DNA from: Saccharina japonica
Lineage: Eukaryota; Sar; Phaeophyceae; Laminariales; Laminariaceae
Length of the DNA: 64,000 nucleotides
Assembly: GCA_008828725.1 (NCBI GenBank)
Contig: MEHQ01002640.1
Location: 12,501 to 76,500, forward strand
Direction of reading: 5' to 3'
The notes under the pieces were generated by a model, which did no database searches, was not told where the DNA came from, and was given only the letters and a program-made list of their open reading frames with translations. Positions 33,629-43,984 of the stretch are shown piece after piece; position 1 is the stretch's first letter, and the number at the start of each line of letters is the position of its first letter. The position numbers were made by a program, and so were the translations under genes.

Positions 33629-34498
33629 CTATGAAGGACTCTAAAACATTAGAAAAATGCAAAGGCGACACCTTATAGGTTCCCACATGAAAAAGAAAAC
33701 ATGTATGTACAAATGAAGGTGGAAACACGAGTACTAAACCACATCGTGTATATAAAGCCAAAGCACCACTTCGGATAACCTCTCTCATTACGGTTTCAGA
33801 TTGCGCACAACATCCTAGCTGATGATACAGCGGAAGCCAAATTTTTATATACAATTCATGACCATGGCATCTGTATTTCATAGCGCAGTTCCCGACAAGG
33901 GAAAAGCGCACCCCCATCCTGAGGACACACGCATACTATTCATGAAATACAGAACCGCGTGAGGCAACCACCCTATACACCAAAACATAAATGATGCACC
34001 CAACGGTGTCCTTTTGTACAAATAACTATTACGAAAGTGTCCCGCGCAAAACTCCCAGCGTGAGACACACGCAACATTAAAACGACACGACCATCAGGAC
34101 CCCGAGCATCATAACAACATAAACATAAACCGACGCGGCTAGCCCCCCACCGCAACTGCGCAATCTACGACACCCGGGCGCGTGAACCGCGCCCACCACG
34201 TACGTCACACGAACAGCAACACAAACGCAAAGTTGCTACGGACAGTAAAGACCCCCCTCTACTGACTCCCTCAAAAGCACGGGCGGGTGGGAATTAAAAC
34301 TAGTCCGTACCCCACCTTATACCTGTATCGCTACCCTGCTTCGCTGCGTGCTTCGCTCGCGAGACGACGATACGAACTATCCCAGGTGGGTACGGCGAAC
34401 AGGCTACTCGAGTACAGATAAACCGTACTCATTTGATTGGTTAAACTTCTCCCGTACATGCAAAACACATATTCTCTCGTACCTCGATAATATTACGA

Positions 34499-34671
34499 TT
34501 TGCATTTTGCTTTCGAAGTTGCATAATATTAGTGCGCCCCCCCCGCTCGGAGCAAGGGGGGTAGAGAGAGGGGCAAGCCCCCGGGGTTGCTCCAAGCGCA
34601 ACCCCCCGCTAGCATCCGTAAACTCGAGCCAACTCCAAACCCCAACTGGCATGTCGACTCTCGACGCCAGC
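34499..34671 (+). repeat. direct repeat copy 2 (~173 bp)
   Basis: Same unit as 33,450-33,628 with few substitutions and one or two indels in homopolymers. The pair encloses ~870 bp with no recognisable gene, so together they could be the terminal repeats of a small retroelement (TRIM-like) or two insertions of one short element. Target duplications were not identified. Confidence 0.85.
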
Positions 34672-35056
34672 CTCCAACCTGGGGTTGGTTCTATATTGAT
34701 TGTGCTTGGTACTCGATACAGCAGGTATGATGACGGTTTCATATATTAGGGAGTTCATATACTTGATGAGGCTTTCTCCATCTGTGAGGTCTCGTGCTTG
34801 CTGGTGACTTCCCTGACTTGCTTGCTTGACTTGCTCGCTGCGCCTCGATGGTGGCCTGCGAGGTCCGACGATAATATATACACTTAGCTACGCGGTTTAT
34901 GTCTCCATGAGCAGCGCTCCAGCTCCCTTACCCTGCCCGCCTGTGCTAGGCCCCGGCATGCGCCCGAGGTCGAATCAACACGCTATAGCGGGTCGTTGAC
35001 ACGTGATCTCGGGTTGCTTGGGGCATCAGGCGGTGTGGTGGTTTTTCCGCGTCGAG

Positions 35057-36309
35057 ATGGATGCCGCGGAATCGGAGAATGCTAGGTGGAGAGCTAGTGA
35101 GGAGGACAAGAGTTATCTCGAGCTCCGGGAGTTGTATTTGGAGAGGGAGAGGTGGCTGACGGTGCAGCTGATGGGGTGCGTGGACGAGATGTATGCCGAG
35201 CGCTTCGTTCTGGTAGAGCGCATCGAGTACTATGAAGGAGCTTGGGCTGCGCGGACCGGAAGGGGGACTGCTGTGCTCACGAAGGAGAGGGCCCGTCTCA
35301 ACCAGGTGGATAGTTGGATATCCTCGGCTCAGCAGAAAATCAAGTGGCGGCAAGAGGTAGTCCACCCGATACGGCCGCGGCAACAGCGTGCCGCCTCGGC
35401 CAGACGTGAGCTGGCGCTGGTGGACCCGCTTGCTGCTCGAGGCACGAGCAACGCAGGCGAGCCGCTGCAGCAGGAGCAGCAGCAGCCGCAACAACCGGAG
35501 CAGCAGCAGCAGCCGCAGCAGCTGCAGCTGGCAGCCCTTCGGATGAAGATGATAGCGAAGCTGCGTGCCGCGCCGAGCGAGGCCCAGCGCGCTGATTCGG
35601 AGAGGGCAACGGCAGAGCAGAGGAGGAAAGCAGCTGGGACATCAGTGCGGCAAGAGCAGGAGGCTCGAGCCGGCACGTTGGCCACTGCTGCAAACCATAC
35701 CCGCTCTACGCCCACCCCCGAATTTGATGAGGAAGCGACGAGAGGAGAAAACGGAGAAGATATGGGTGACGAGGACAGAGAAGAACAAGCTGAGGAGCTT
35801 AGTGGGAAGAAGACCTCCCGGAGCGGCAGCAGTGCACAGGATGGGCAGAGGGCCCTGCCGCAGCTGCTTCCGGTTGAGAGGAGCCCCTTTGAGCCGGTTT
35901 GTTGGGTGAGCCCGGGCGCGCTAGTAGAGCAGGTGGCTCTGTCTGCGCGCCACGTTGAAACCCACCCCGCGGTGACGAAGAAACCGTCACACGCGGAAGA
36001 GAAAAAGGTCGGAGAGATGGTTTTATGTGCCAGTGGAAGGGGGTCTCTGGAGGAGGAAAGTAGAGTAGGAGTCGGAGAGGACGGCGTTGGGATGGGCGAG
36101 GAGCAGGAGCATCAGCCGTTGCCACCGCCGCTGCCGCCACCGCCGCCTCTACCACCGCCTCCGCCACCGCCCGCGGAAGGCACGCGTGCAGACCTCGAGG
36201 CGGAGCAGCACGCCCTGGTAGTGGCGAGCCGTTTGGTGCTGGCACACGGAGCCCTGTTATCATTCGAGCAACGGAAAGAAGAAGAGGAGGAGAAGGAAGA
36301 GGAGGAAGA

Positions 36310-36368
<59 letters not shown>

Positions 36369-36496
36369 GGAGCAAGGACGGGTGGGGCGGCGGCAAGCAA
36401 CACCACCTACAGCAAGGTTGTGTTTGGATCAGCATGGAAGCTGGACCGCAATGGCGCCTGGGTGCTGGGCTCATGCCTCCGTTCAGCCCTGATTGA
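35057..36496 (+). CDS. hypothetical low-complexity protein: coiled coil, polyPro and polyGln
   Basis: Single open frame of 479 codons from the chosen ATG (MDAAESENARWRASEEDKSY..) to TGA. The frame is also open to ATG 35,003. Residues ~1-115 are charged and helix-prone (LELRELYLERERWLTVQLMG). Then come a Q/P-rich patch, an acidic stretch (GEDMGDEDREEQAEEL), a proline run (about 36,118-36,174) and an EEEEEEQQQQ tract with 18 CAG codons (36,313-36,366). No enzymatic domain is recognised, and a nuclear or scaffolding role would be a guess. A donor-like CAGCAAG|GTTGTG near 36,416 means the last ~25 residues could be intron read-through. Its GC-rich, CAG-rich codon use differs from the AT-rich flanks. 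Confidence 0.55.
36313..36366 (+). repeat. (CAG)18 trinucleotide run
   Basis: Uninterrupted CAG/GCA run inside the ORF 35,057-36,496, encoding glutamine, preceded by GAG/GAA repeats encoding glutamate. Likely length-polymorphic. Confidence 0.9.
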
Positions 36497-37588
36497 GGTA
36501 TACGCTGTGTTCGTGCTGCCTGATCGATTGCCTTTCCCCCTGTTTTTGATGATGTTTTTGATGATACGTACGAAGATGCCGCTACTGCTGTTCAGGTATA
36601 CTAATAGTAGGTGTGTCGCAGAATAGGCTTGTTTGGACCACCTATCATTATACTGAATACGAGTAGTTGGCTCTGTTGTCTTTCGTTATTTTGCGCGGGA
36701 CGATGGACTATGTACTTGGGTTGGGGCTTAGATGATATATGATGCACGCATGATAGGGATTGAGTACGCACGTGACGAGCACTTGACGAGCCGACATTGT
36801 TATGTTTCGGTTGTGTGCTTTGCTTCGAACGCTGTGCTACCACACTGCACGTACTAACCTTGTCAGATAGCAACACAGCAGTATACGTATGATAATAGCC
36901 GACATGCTTCCCTTCTTCCCCTCGCTGCCTCGGCAAAGTTTTTGCTTTGGCATGGCCCATAGCGAGGGGGGGGGTCTTTCTAGCGAGCAAGGCTAGGCTC
37001 ACCCTCAAGCGGACCGATACCTTCTTGCTGCTGCGCACCCGCCGCGAAGCGTGTGCAGCGGTAGAGTTGGATCGGCACTGGTGCGTTAGGCGCAAAAGTT
37101 CAGATGCACGGGCCTTTTTGGCCGTCGGTGTAGACAGCAATGTCCATCTCACTTTTGTGCGCGGAGGTAGACGCCATCAGAAAGGTGGACGGACACTATG
37201 TACACGGCCCTAAGTGTGTTTGCTAGAGGGAGCTGTACTGTCTCAGTAACCTGGCTTCGCCATCAAAGGAGGAGGGAGCGTGTGGCGACGAGCTGTTTGA
37301 AGTCTGGACTGGTCAATCCCTTCAGCGCGAGAAAGTTTATTTCCAGACCAAGCACCCTGAGTGCAACGAGGGAGAAAGCGAGGAGCCCACTGGGAAGGAC
37401 AACAACGAGAGCGAGTACGGACGGGGCGGATCGAGTGTGGTCGTGCTAGGACTGGCCAAGTGGCACCGGAGCGGCGCGCCGGAGCACAGCAGCGCGCCGC
37501 AGCAGCAGCACAGCAGCGCGGAGCAGCCATCCGGAGCACGGACGACATCGACCCGTGACGAACGGACAATCATTATTGTTGCCAATTT
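36497..37588. other. intergenic DNA, no supported gene
   Basis: Overlapping ORFs on both strands (minus 36,601-37,152; plus 36,947-37,213) contradict each other and have no motif. A GCAGCAGCAGCACAGCAGCG low-complexity patch lies at about 37,485-37,530. Confidence 0.35.
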
Positions 37589-37589
37589 T

Positions 37590-38283
37590 TGTTTTTCGTT
37601 TTTTCCCCTGAATTTGGTTGTTGGGTCTGTGTGGATGACGTCACTCGTTTTGTAGAGAGACGCGGCAGAGATGGCGCGAACACCCCGGGTGCCTTCATTG
37701 TGTGCCTGATCGTGGAAGACCCCTTCAATGTGGAACGATTCCTAATCAGTGTCGATGTTTATAATGCTGTGCCTAACACAGACGTTCAGGATAGATTCGG
37801 GTAATTATCAATTGACGTGATGGCTTTGGTTGGCTGTTCCTTTTCCACTGTGTGCCCGCGACTGTGTGTCTGGCGTGAGGGGGTCGGAGACAGCAGAGCT
37901 GCAGGTGCTTCCATCGTGGGGTTCCGGATGTGTTTGTGACACAGCGACTTAGACAGGTAGTTAGGCTGTAGTCGGCAGAATTCATTGTAAAGAAGTGGGG
38001 AGGGGGGGGGGGGGGGGATGAGGCGATGCTGCTGTAGTCGAATGGAGATTGCGGGTGTGTAGTTCAGTTTTGGACACGCATAACATGCTGTAGGGATTTT
38101 AGGTTTACCTCTTCGGACTGGTGTATCCCTTCCCTGCTAAGTGTACGTGTTCTTGAGGATTCTCTGATGGCTCTAGCACTTTTGCTACCACGGGCTGTGA
38201 TCTTGCTAGATCAGACTATAGGGATTAGCAACTGAAGCGAGTTTAATGTGAAGACAACAACAACAACAACAACAACAATAATA
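37590..38283 (+). mobile_element. retroposon-like repeat family A, long copy 1
   Basis: About 0.7 kb shared with 58,556-59,236 (opposite strand). The 3' end is GTTTAATGTGAAGA followed by (CAA)n. The 5' part keeps a short frame, WVCVDDVTRFVERRGRDGAN then TPGAFIVCLIVEDPFNVERF, ending in TAA at 37,802-37,804. The middle carries a 16-base G run (38,002-38,017). A 3'-only copy lies at 52,784-52,915. A constant 3' end with variable 5' ends and a microsatellite tail is characteristic of target-primed (LINE/SINE-type) retroposition. The ORF does not show reverse transcriptase motifs. Confidence 0.7.
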
Positions 38284-38967
38284 GTTGGTCTAAGCCTTAT
38301 TAACTTGTAACACTACTACCCCCCCCTCGAACGGACCGGATATACGGGTCGACCTGTGTGACCATCACGCGGTACCTGATTATGGGGATCCATATGATGT
38401 GTGTTTTCAGATTCTTGACATGAGGAAATTCGCTTTTCAGTTTTATTGAAACGCGTTTTCATGGTGGTCGTGACCACAGTAGCTAGTCGTGATATTCGAT
38501 CTCACGACCATTATAACCAATCCATGTCTTCCCGTCGATGCCGTATGTTAAGGCATATTCATCAGTCCGTCGGGCTACTGGTAAAAGGTTACCCGATTGC
38601 GTACCCAATCTAAGCCTTAAAACAGGAAAAAAAGTGGTGGATGATGTATGGGTGCGGCGCTGTGCGCGAATTGAATCCGCCTAAAAAATAGGATTTTAGT
38701 ACACACGAGCCTGGTACACATAGCTTAGAATATATATACGAAGTATATATATATGCATGGCAGGGACGAGGACAAACGGCCGAGCAAGCCACTTCTATCT
38801 CATCATGCAATCAGCAGTACGCGTAGCATTAGTAGTAGTAGTAGTAGCGTGTTGTGTTTTTTTCACAGCAGTATAAAGGATAAGGGGTTCGCGTGGTTCA
38901 CGCTGACATGACGACGGGTATGTATCATAGAAAAGAGACGCCCCCGGTGAGCTACCATTATGGGCAA
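38284..38967. other. AT-rich intergenic DNA
   Basis: No gene is seen. Contains a short (AGT)n run (about 38,828-38,847) and TATATATA stretches. Confidence 0.4.
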
Positions 38968-39070
38968 GGACCACATAGTAAACACTAGTAAATAGGACCT
39001 ATAGTACACACAAAATCCAATATATTTACTTACTTTTACTGACAATATTTTGTCCTATTTACTATGGTCC
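38968..39070. mobile_element. palindromic MITE family D, copy 1
   Basis: Ends in inverted repeats of the type GGACCATAGTAAATAGGAC / GTCCTATTTACTATGGTCC around an AT-rich core with TACACACAAAATCC. Five further copies occur in this window. Confidence 0.75.
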
Positions 39071-39154
39071 TCCGTAATACTAATGTATAGTAGTGGTATC
39101 CTCGAAGTCTACTGTTAATAGATACCTGGTATACAAAAAGTTGATCCCGTGAGT

Positions 39155-39780
39155 TTGAGCTACTACTGTAAATGGGATGGAAAAAAAAGAAAAGATAAAC
39201 AATGTCACAAGAATCACACACGCCGCGCATACAGCAGCAGTAGTAAGTACTCGTAGTGCCGCTTTGTACGAAACAGCCCGCCGCATACGTGTGATACAAA
39301 ACAAGAAGATAGAAGTATAGACAGATAGATGATGGAAAGCGAAGCACGTCAAAATAACGTATTGAGAACTGAGAACGTTCTGCACTGCCTGTATTCGTAC
39401 GCGTGTGAAACCCACACACAGCTATAATCTATAATAATAGTGAGATCGAGGATGTTATATTTCCTAAACTCGAATCGTTACGAAGTACCAGGTATAATAT
39501 CAGGTGTGATACACGTATTATTATGCATGGCGTCATCCCCAGCAGAGTAGCCTGTACTTCTCTGGTAGTAGCAGCCCGAATATTCGACACGGGACACTGG
39601 GTGTGTTGCAAATCGACGGGTGGTGGAAAAGTCAGGGCTACTGGGAACGCAGAACACACGCACGTGCGGAACTGACACCACCGTGATACACACAGAACGC
39701 AATACACTGACTGTTAGCGACCTTCGAATACACGTATAATATGTATGTATATATACGAGGGGTGGTTTGGCAGATGCCGC
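39155..39780 (+). repeat. composite repeat R1, copy 1 (truncated, diverged)
   Basis: Starts with the 3' end of the SINE-like family (AAATGGGATGGAAAAAA) and continues colinearly with 41,560-43,190 and 43,985-45,490. Shared landmarks are GAAACAGCCCGCCGCAT, TCGAATCGTTACGAAGTACC, GCATGGCGTCATC..AGCAGAGTAG and CACTGGGTGTG. It ends earlier than the other copies. Confidence 0.6.
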
Positions 39781-40084
39781 ATTAAATCGACAACCAACGC
39801 TCACAACAGGGCCAAGCTGTGCGTGTTGAACAGAGTATATATTGTATGTAATACATATTTATAATACATATCGACCGTTGACGTGCTTCGACGAGTGAAA
39901 CAAATAAACAAATGCTGACCCCGCCTAGCCAAAGAAGAACAGCTCATACTGGATACTGCTGCAAGTGCTGGTGAGGGGAAACGGTAGACAAGGGACGTGC
40001 TTTTTTCTGGAAGCATTATCAGCAGCAGCACCAATAATGCAGTGACTCCAGCCAAAAGCAAGCATCGATCGGGGCTGCCCGCTA

Positions 40085-40180
40085 TGTAACCCCAGATCCG
40101 AGCTACCTAACGGACACGGAGGGGAAGAAAACAGGGCAAGGATAATAAATGGGATGGAGAAAAATATAACAAAAATAGGT
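40085..40180 (+). mobile_element. SINE-like family fragment (3' end)
   Basis: CCCCAGATCCGAGCTAC.. and the terminal AATAAATGGGATGGAGAAAA match the 3' part of the family whose best copies are at 51,065 and 51,660. Confidence 0.55.
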
Positions 40181-40184
40181 AGCC

Positions 40185-40335
40185 CCTCGAAATATTATTA
40201 TTATCTTTGCCATCCGACAATGTGCAGCATGAATGAGCTTCAACATATTGGTCACTCATAACATTCCCGAAAGCAGAAAACCACGGAAACCAAGGAAACC
40301 TTTGCGCAAAGTCTAACATCCTTTTATGTCTACTT
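40185..40335 (-). mobile_element. ATT-tailed repeat family E, copy
   Basis: Plus-strand order: (ATT)n, ATCTTTGCCATCCGACAATG, GCTTCAACA.., CACTCATAACATTCCCGAAA, GCAGAAAACCACGGAAACCA. Other copies: 43,313-43,480, 46,556-46,695, inverted at 43,790-43,945, partial at 7,352-7,425 and 52,515-52,570. Read on the minus strand it is a short body followed by an (AAT)n tail, as in SINEs. Confidence 0.65.
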
Positions 40336-40688
40336 CCGGACCAGATTTATCTACCAAGCCCTTTGTATTGGACACCGCGGAAACGAGAAACGGTACATAA
40401 TAAGACCGGACGTTATATCGTATACCACTTTGCGACTCGTTCATAATCTTATCAGCAACTTATAGTGCCAAACGAAATGGGTGTACCCCTCGTATGGAGA
40501 CCAAGGTCGATTCACTATGTTCCCAAGATCGGAAATTTTAACGAAAAGGGGTGCCTCGCCACTGTTATCTGCTCCTGAGATGGTGCCAGGCACAATACGC
40601 CATTATCTTGTAGCCTCTTTTTATTGTTCCGCAAATACAGACGATAATATATATACATATTTTTAATACACATCATATACTTCGTATA

Positions 40689-41315
40689 GGGCAGCGGCCA
40701 AAAACGGGTACACCTGGTCCGTTCGGGGCCAAAAACAGGTACATACTAAAATCAAGTTTAAAACGCACCCCACGAACCTGCTGTTCCTTGCAACGCAAAG
40801 TAGAGTTTTTCATATTTTTCGTGCTCGCCCGGTGGCTACGTATACGAGTAGCTGCTATTAATAGTACGAGGAACGAACACCTGCTGCTGTATTCTCCCTT
40901 CTCAGCTTGCGACACCCCTGGTATTCCAAAGTCAACCACAATCCCGAAGGGGAGCCTTCTATCTCGTATTATTTCGGCGGAGGTATGCAGGCAGATATGT
41001 GTGTCGCTCGAGTGGCGTGTGGTTCGAGGTGCGAAGGGAGGAGGGGATCTCCGCGTACGTCGGCATTTGTATACGTAGGGGGCATAGAGTGGAACTATGA
41101 AGGGCCTCTTATTGGCTTGAGAACGACAAGGAAAAGGTGAAAGTCAAGCAGAGTAGACAAAATCAGGTATACCTGGGCTTTAAAGAGGCAAAAACAGGTA
41201 CAACGAGTTTTGGACCAATGGCAGGGCACGTGGAGTGTATTTTTGACTTGATTTTTAGTATGTACCTGTTTTTGGCCGCAAACGGACGAGGTATACCTTT
41301 TTTTGGCCGCTGCCC
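40689..41315. mobile_element. 627-bp Mutator-like MITE with 9-bp target duplication
   Basis: Perfect 16-bp ends GGGCAGCGGCCAAAAA / TTTTTGGCCGCTGCCC extend into imperfect ~85-bp inverted repeats (shared GGCCAAAAACAGGTACATAC). The element is flanked on both sides by CTTCGTATA (40,680-40,688 and 41,316-41,324), a perfect 9-bp target duplication. Long terminal inverted repeats and a 9-bp duplication fit Mutator-like elements. No transposase is encoded. Confidence 0.85.
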
Positions 41316-41559
41316 CTTCGTATACGACTACAGTACTATTAATATGTTGTTTTGGCCATAGGCGCTGCTGCTGCACAGCCTCTACCTTCGGTTGGCGAAA
41401 TACAAGTCGGGAATAAAAAAGAGGCACAAACTGGTACGACCACGTTTGTTTGGTCTAAAGGGACCTCCATTTGCTTAGCTCTCTTGACCCACTGTTAATA
41501 GTGACTATATAGATAGGGGGGCGGGGGGGGTACGAACTCCAAGAAGGGACGTTGGTATA

Positions 41560-43190
41560 TAAATAATGGCATTTTGTGAGCCCGGATCTGAACTACAGCA
41601 GTACGACTATTTGTGTCCACGTGTAGGAAGGAGCGAGCAAGGAAAGGCGATAATCCTAAATGGGAGGGAAACCAAATAAAAAACAAACATGTGAAGAACC
41701 CGCGCATACCGCTTGTTTGTACGGAACAGCCCGCCCATGAAACAAACATCATGAAGATTGGAACCACAGCACGTGTATACATACCATATCCCACGGCTTG
41801 TATTGGGACACGTGTAGACACCAGCTAGCTGTGATATCATAACCTTTTCTTCCAAAACTTGAATCGTTGCGAAGTACCAGGTACTAGGTGGCAGGTGTAC
41901 TACTGTATAATATTCATACGCATGTATGTATGGTGTCATCGCCAGCAGAGTAAAGTAGATTGACAACGTGTCTCTCTAGTAGTAGTAGCACGAATCTTCC
42001 CCACGGACACCGACTGGGTGTGCCGGAAGTCGACGGATGTGGGGGTGTAAAGATAGGTTTCATGGGAATCAAGAACACACACGACATATAATAGCTAATT
42101 GCCTGCCGCATTGAAGGGGGGGGGGCTTCTTCCGGCAAGCAACCACAAAAAAAGACTACAAGTTGTTACTACTGCTGTATATATCGTACTTCAAATAAAT
42201 TGAGTCCTTTGAAAAAAAAAACAGTTTTCGTCTGTATTACAGCACAGCAGTAATCACCGTTTCTGGTACAGTAACGCCATCTATACAATGAATATTCACC
42301 GAACACAGCAGAGAGAGCTCTAGTTCTTATGATCAAAGCGTCTGCCGACCGCAACGTATACAGCTTGCTCGTTACATAGTCTCTATTTTATTAATCGGAG
42401 ATTTATTCTCTATTTTATTAATCGGAGATTTATTCGCAGGAGGCGTTGGGAATATTGGATCTGCAAGGGAGGCCGGGCATTGCTGCTGTGTGTTTGCATC
42501 ACGAAACGAAAGTGCGCAACAGCAAGAAGAAGACTGTTTATCGTTTCGGATTTCCTGTTTGGTATCTACACTACTCTGTCCTGTGGCCGTGTAGGACGCG
42601 ATATCCGGACGGTCGGACAAGAAGCCCAGGTGGGTTCGCTTGTGGAGTAGAAATGCTCGGCGTCGTCGTCGAAAATCTGAGTTAAAACGGCATCACAGCA
42701 GCCGGAGAAATCGCCATTTTTCTAATTCGTCTTTGGGTACCGGTGAGTGGTACAGCACAGGGCACCTATTAATAATAAGAAACAGGCTAAGGAGAAAGCC
42801 ATGCTGATATTTGGAGGAAGATAGGAAATTCGAGAGTCGTTATATTGAAATTAGTATAGAAAGCACCCTCTCTCGAATAAGAAATCCAGTCTGGATCAGA
42901 TTTCCTGTTTCGTATACGGTGTCGTGTACTGTATGGGGAGTGGTCTTTAAGCGAGCGGAATGTTTCGAGGTGAACAAGGCATCAGACCGACCAGGCTCCT
43001 GCGACAAACATGTTGCTCATGACTAGCTACTCATGACCTGCGCTCTCTACAAACTACAACTTCTCACAGCAGTACTCGTAGTAGATCTGCGCATTATTAT
43101 TAGAACTGAAAAAACGCCGTTTATTCAGTAGTCATGAACGGTCGGAATTATACCAGAAATAGTATTGAAACTGAAAGAAACACGTTTATT
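41560..43190 (+). repeat. composite repeat R1, copy 2 (interrupted by a MITE)
   Basis: Colinear with 43,985-45,490 at an offset of about 2.5 kb. Shared blocks: the SINE 3' end (AAATGGGAGGGAAACC), GCATACCGCTTGT, AAC(A)GCCCGCC.CATGAAAC, GCACGAAT..TTCCCCA, ACATATAATAGCTAAT, GGGCATTGCTGCTGTG, AAATC(T/C)GAGTTAAAAC and GGCTCCTGCGAC. MITE G copy 1 (42,750-42,932) interrupts it and is absent from the other copy. Confidence 0.7.
42750..42932. mobile_element. MITE family G, copy 1
   Basis: About 180 bp with inverted ends of the type GTACAGGACACCTAATAAG + AAACAGGC. Interior AGAAAGCACCC..TCTC.AATAAGAAATCCAG. It lies inside R1 copy 2 at a site that is uninterrupted in R1 copy 3 (around 45,250-45,290). 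Confidence 0.75.
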
Positions 43191-43312
43191 TTTGTTTTAA
43201 GAGGACTGCAGTGTTCTTTTATTTTTAGGCCGGTACACCCCGGTGGGCTATGGAGTGGAACGTTGCCTTTCAAAATAGTTGATTTCGTGAATTTGAATCC
43301 CACGCGAGTCAG

Positions 43313-43383
<71 letters not shown>

Positions 43384-43480
43384 GTATTAGTATTATCATT
43401 ATTACTATTATCATCATCGTTGCCGTCCGACAATGTGCAGCATGAGCTTCAACGTTGATCACTCATAACATTCCCGAAAT
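43313..43480 (-). mobile_element. ATT-tailed repeat family E with a 68-bp (ATT)n run
   Basis: A pure ATT run at about 43,315-43,382 passes into GCCGTCCGACAATGTGCAGC and CACTCATAACATTCCCGAAA of family E. Confidence 0.75.
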
Positions 43481-43532
43481 GTTTTTCTCCCCCTTTCGCA
43501 AAATTAATTAATTAATTACGTACCCATTATAG

Positions 43533-43717
43533 AGTACAGGACACCTAATAAGAAACAGGCTAAAAAGAAAGCCAGGCTGAAATTTTGGAGGGAAATATGA
43601 AATTCGTGAGTCGCTATATGGAAATGACCGTAATGTAGAAAGAAAGCACCCTATTTCAAATAAGAAATCCAGCCTTGACCAGAAGATTGCCTGTTTCCTA
43701 TCAGGAGTCCTGTACTG
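43533..43717. mobile_element. MITE family G, copy 2
   Basis: Best-preserved ends: AGTACAGGACACCTAATAAG at the left, with GGAGTCCTGTACT at the right as its inverse. Confidence 0.8.
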
Positions 43718-43789
43718 ACTGTACCCATCCACTCATTATTTATTTAGAAAAATCATGTTTGGTGGTATTTATGTATCTATTTCCAATAA

Positions 43790-43945
43790 GTAGACATAGA
43801 AGGAAGTTAGACTTCGCGCATATAGCTTTCCTTTGCTTCCGTCGTTTTCTGCTTTCGGGAATGTTACGATTGATCAACGTTGAAGCTCATCATGCTGCAC
43901 ATTGTCGGATGGCAAAGATGATCACAATATCAATATTATACATAC
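43790..43945 (+). mobile_element. ATT-tailed repeat family E, opposite orientation
   Basis: TTTCTGCTTTCGGGAATGTT, CAACGTTGAAGCTCAT.ATGC and CACATTGTCGGATGGCAAAG are the reverse complement of the 40,185 copy. Confidence 0.65.
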
Positions 43946-43984
43946 ATAAAAATGAACTAAAACTGATGATGCGAGCTTTTCCGA

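Noticed and set aside
33399-33917. 172-codon minus-strand ORF
   Set aside because: Its 3' half is the 33,450-33,628 direct repeat. The second repeat copy is read in a different frame by its own minus ORF, so there is no consistent protein.
35329-36474. Minus-strand ORFs opposite the polyQ gene (polyCys/polyAla)
   Set aside because: These are shadows of the CAG/CCG repeat content of the plus-strand ORF.
36601-37152. 183-codon minus-strand ORF
   Set aside because: Basic, low-complexity translation without motif, overlapped by an equally plausible plus-strand frame. Not supported.
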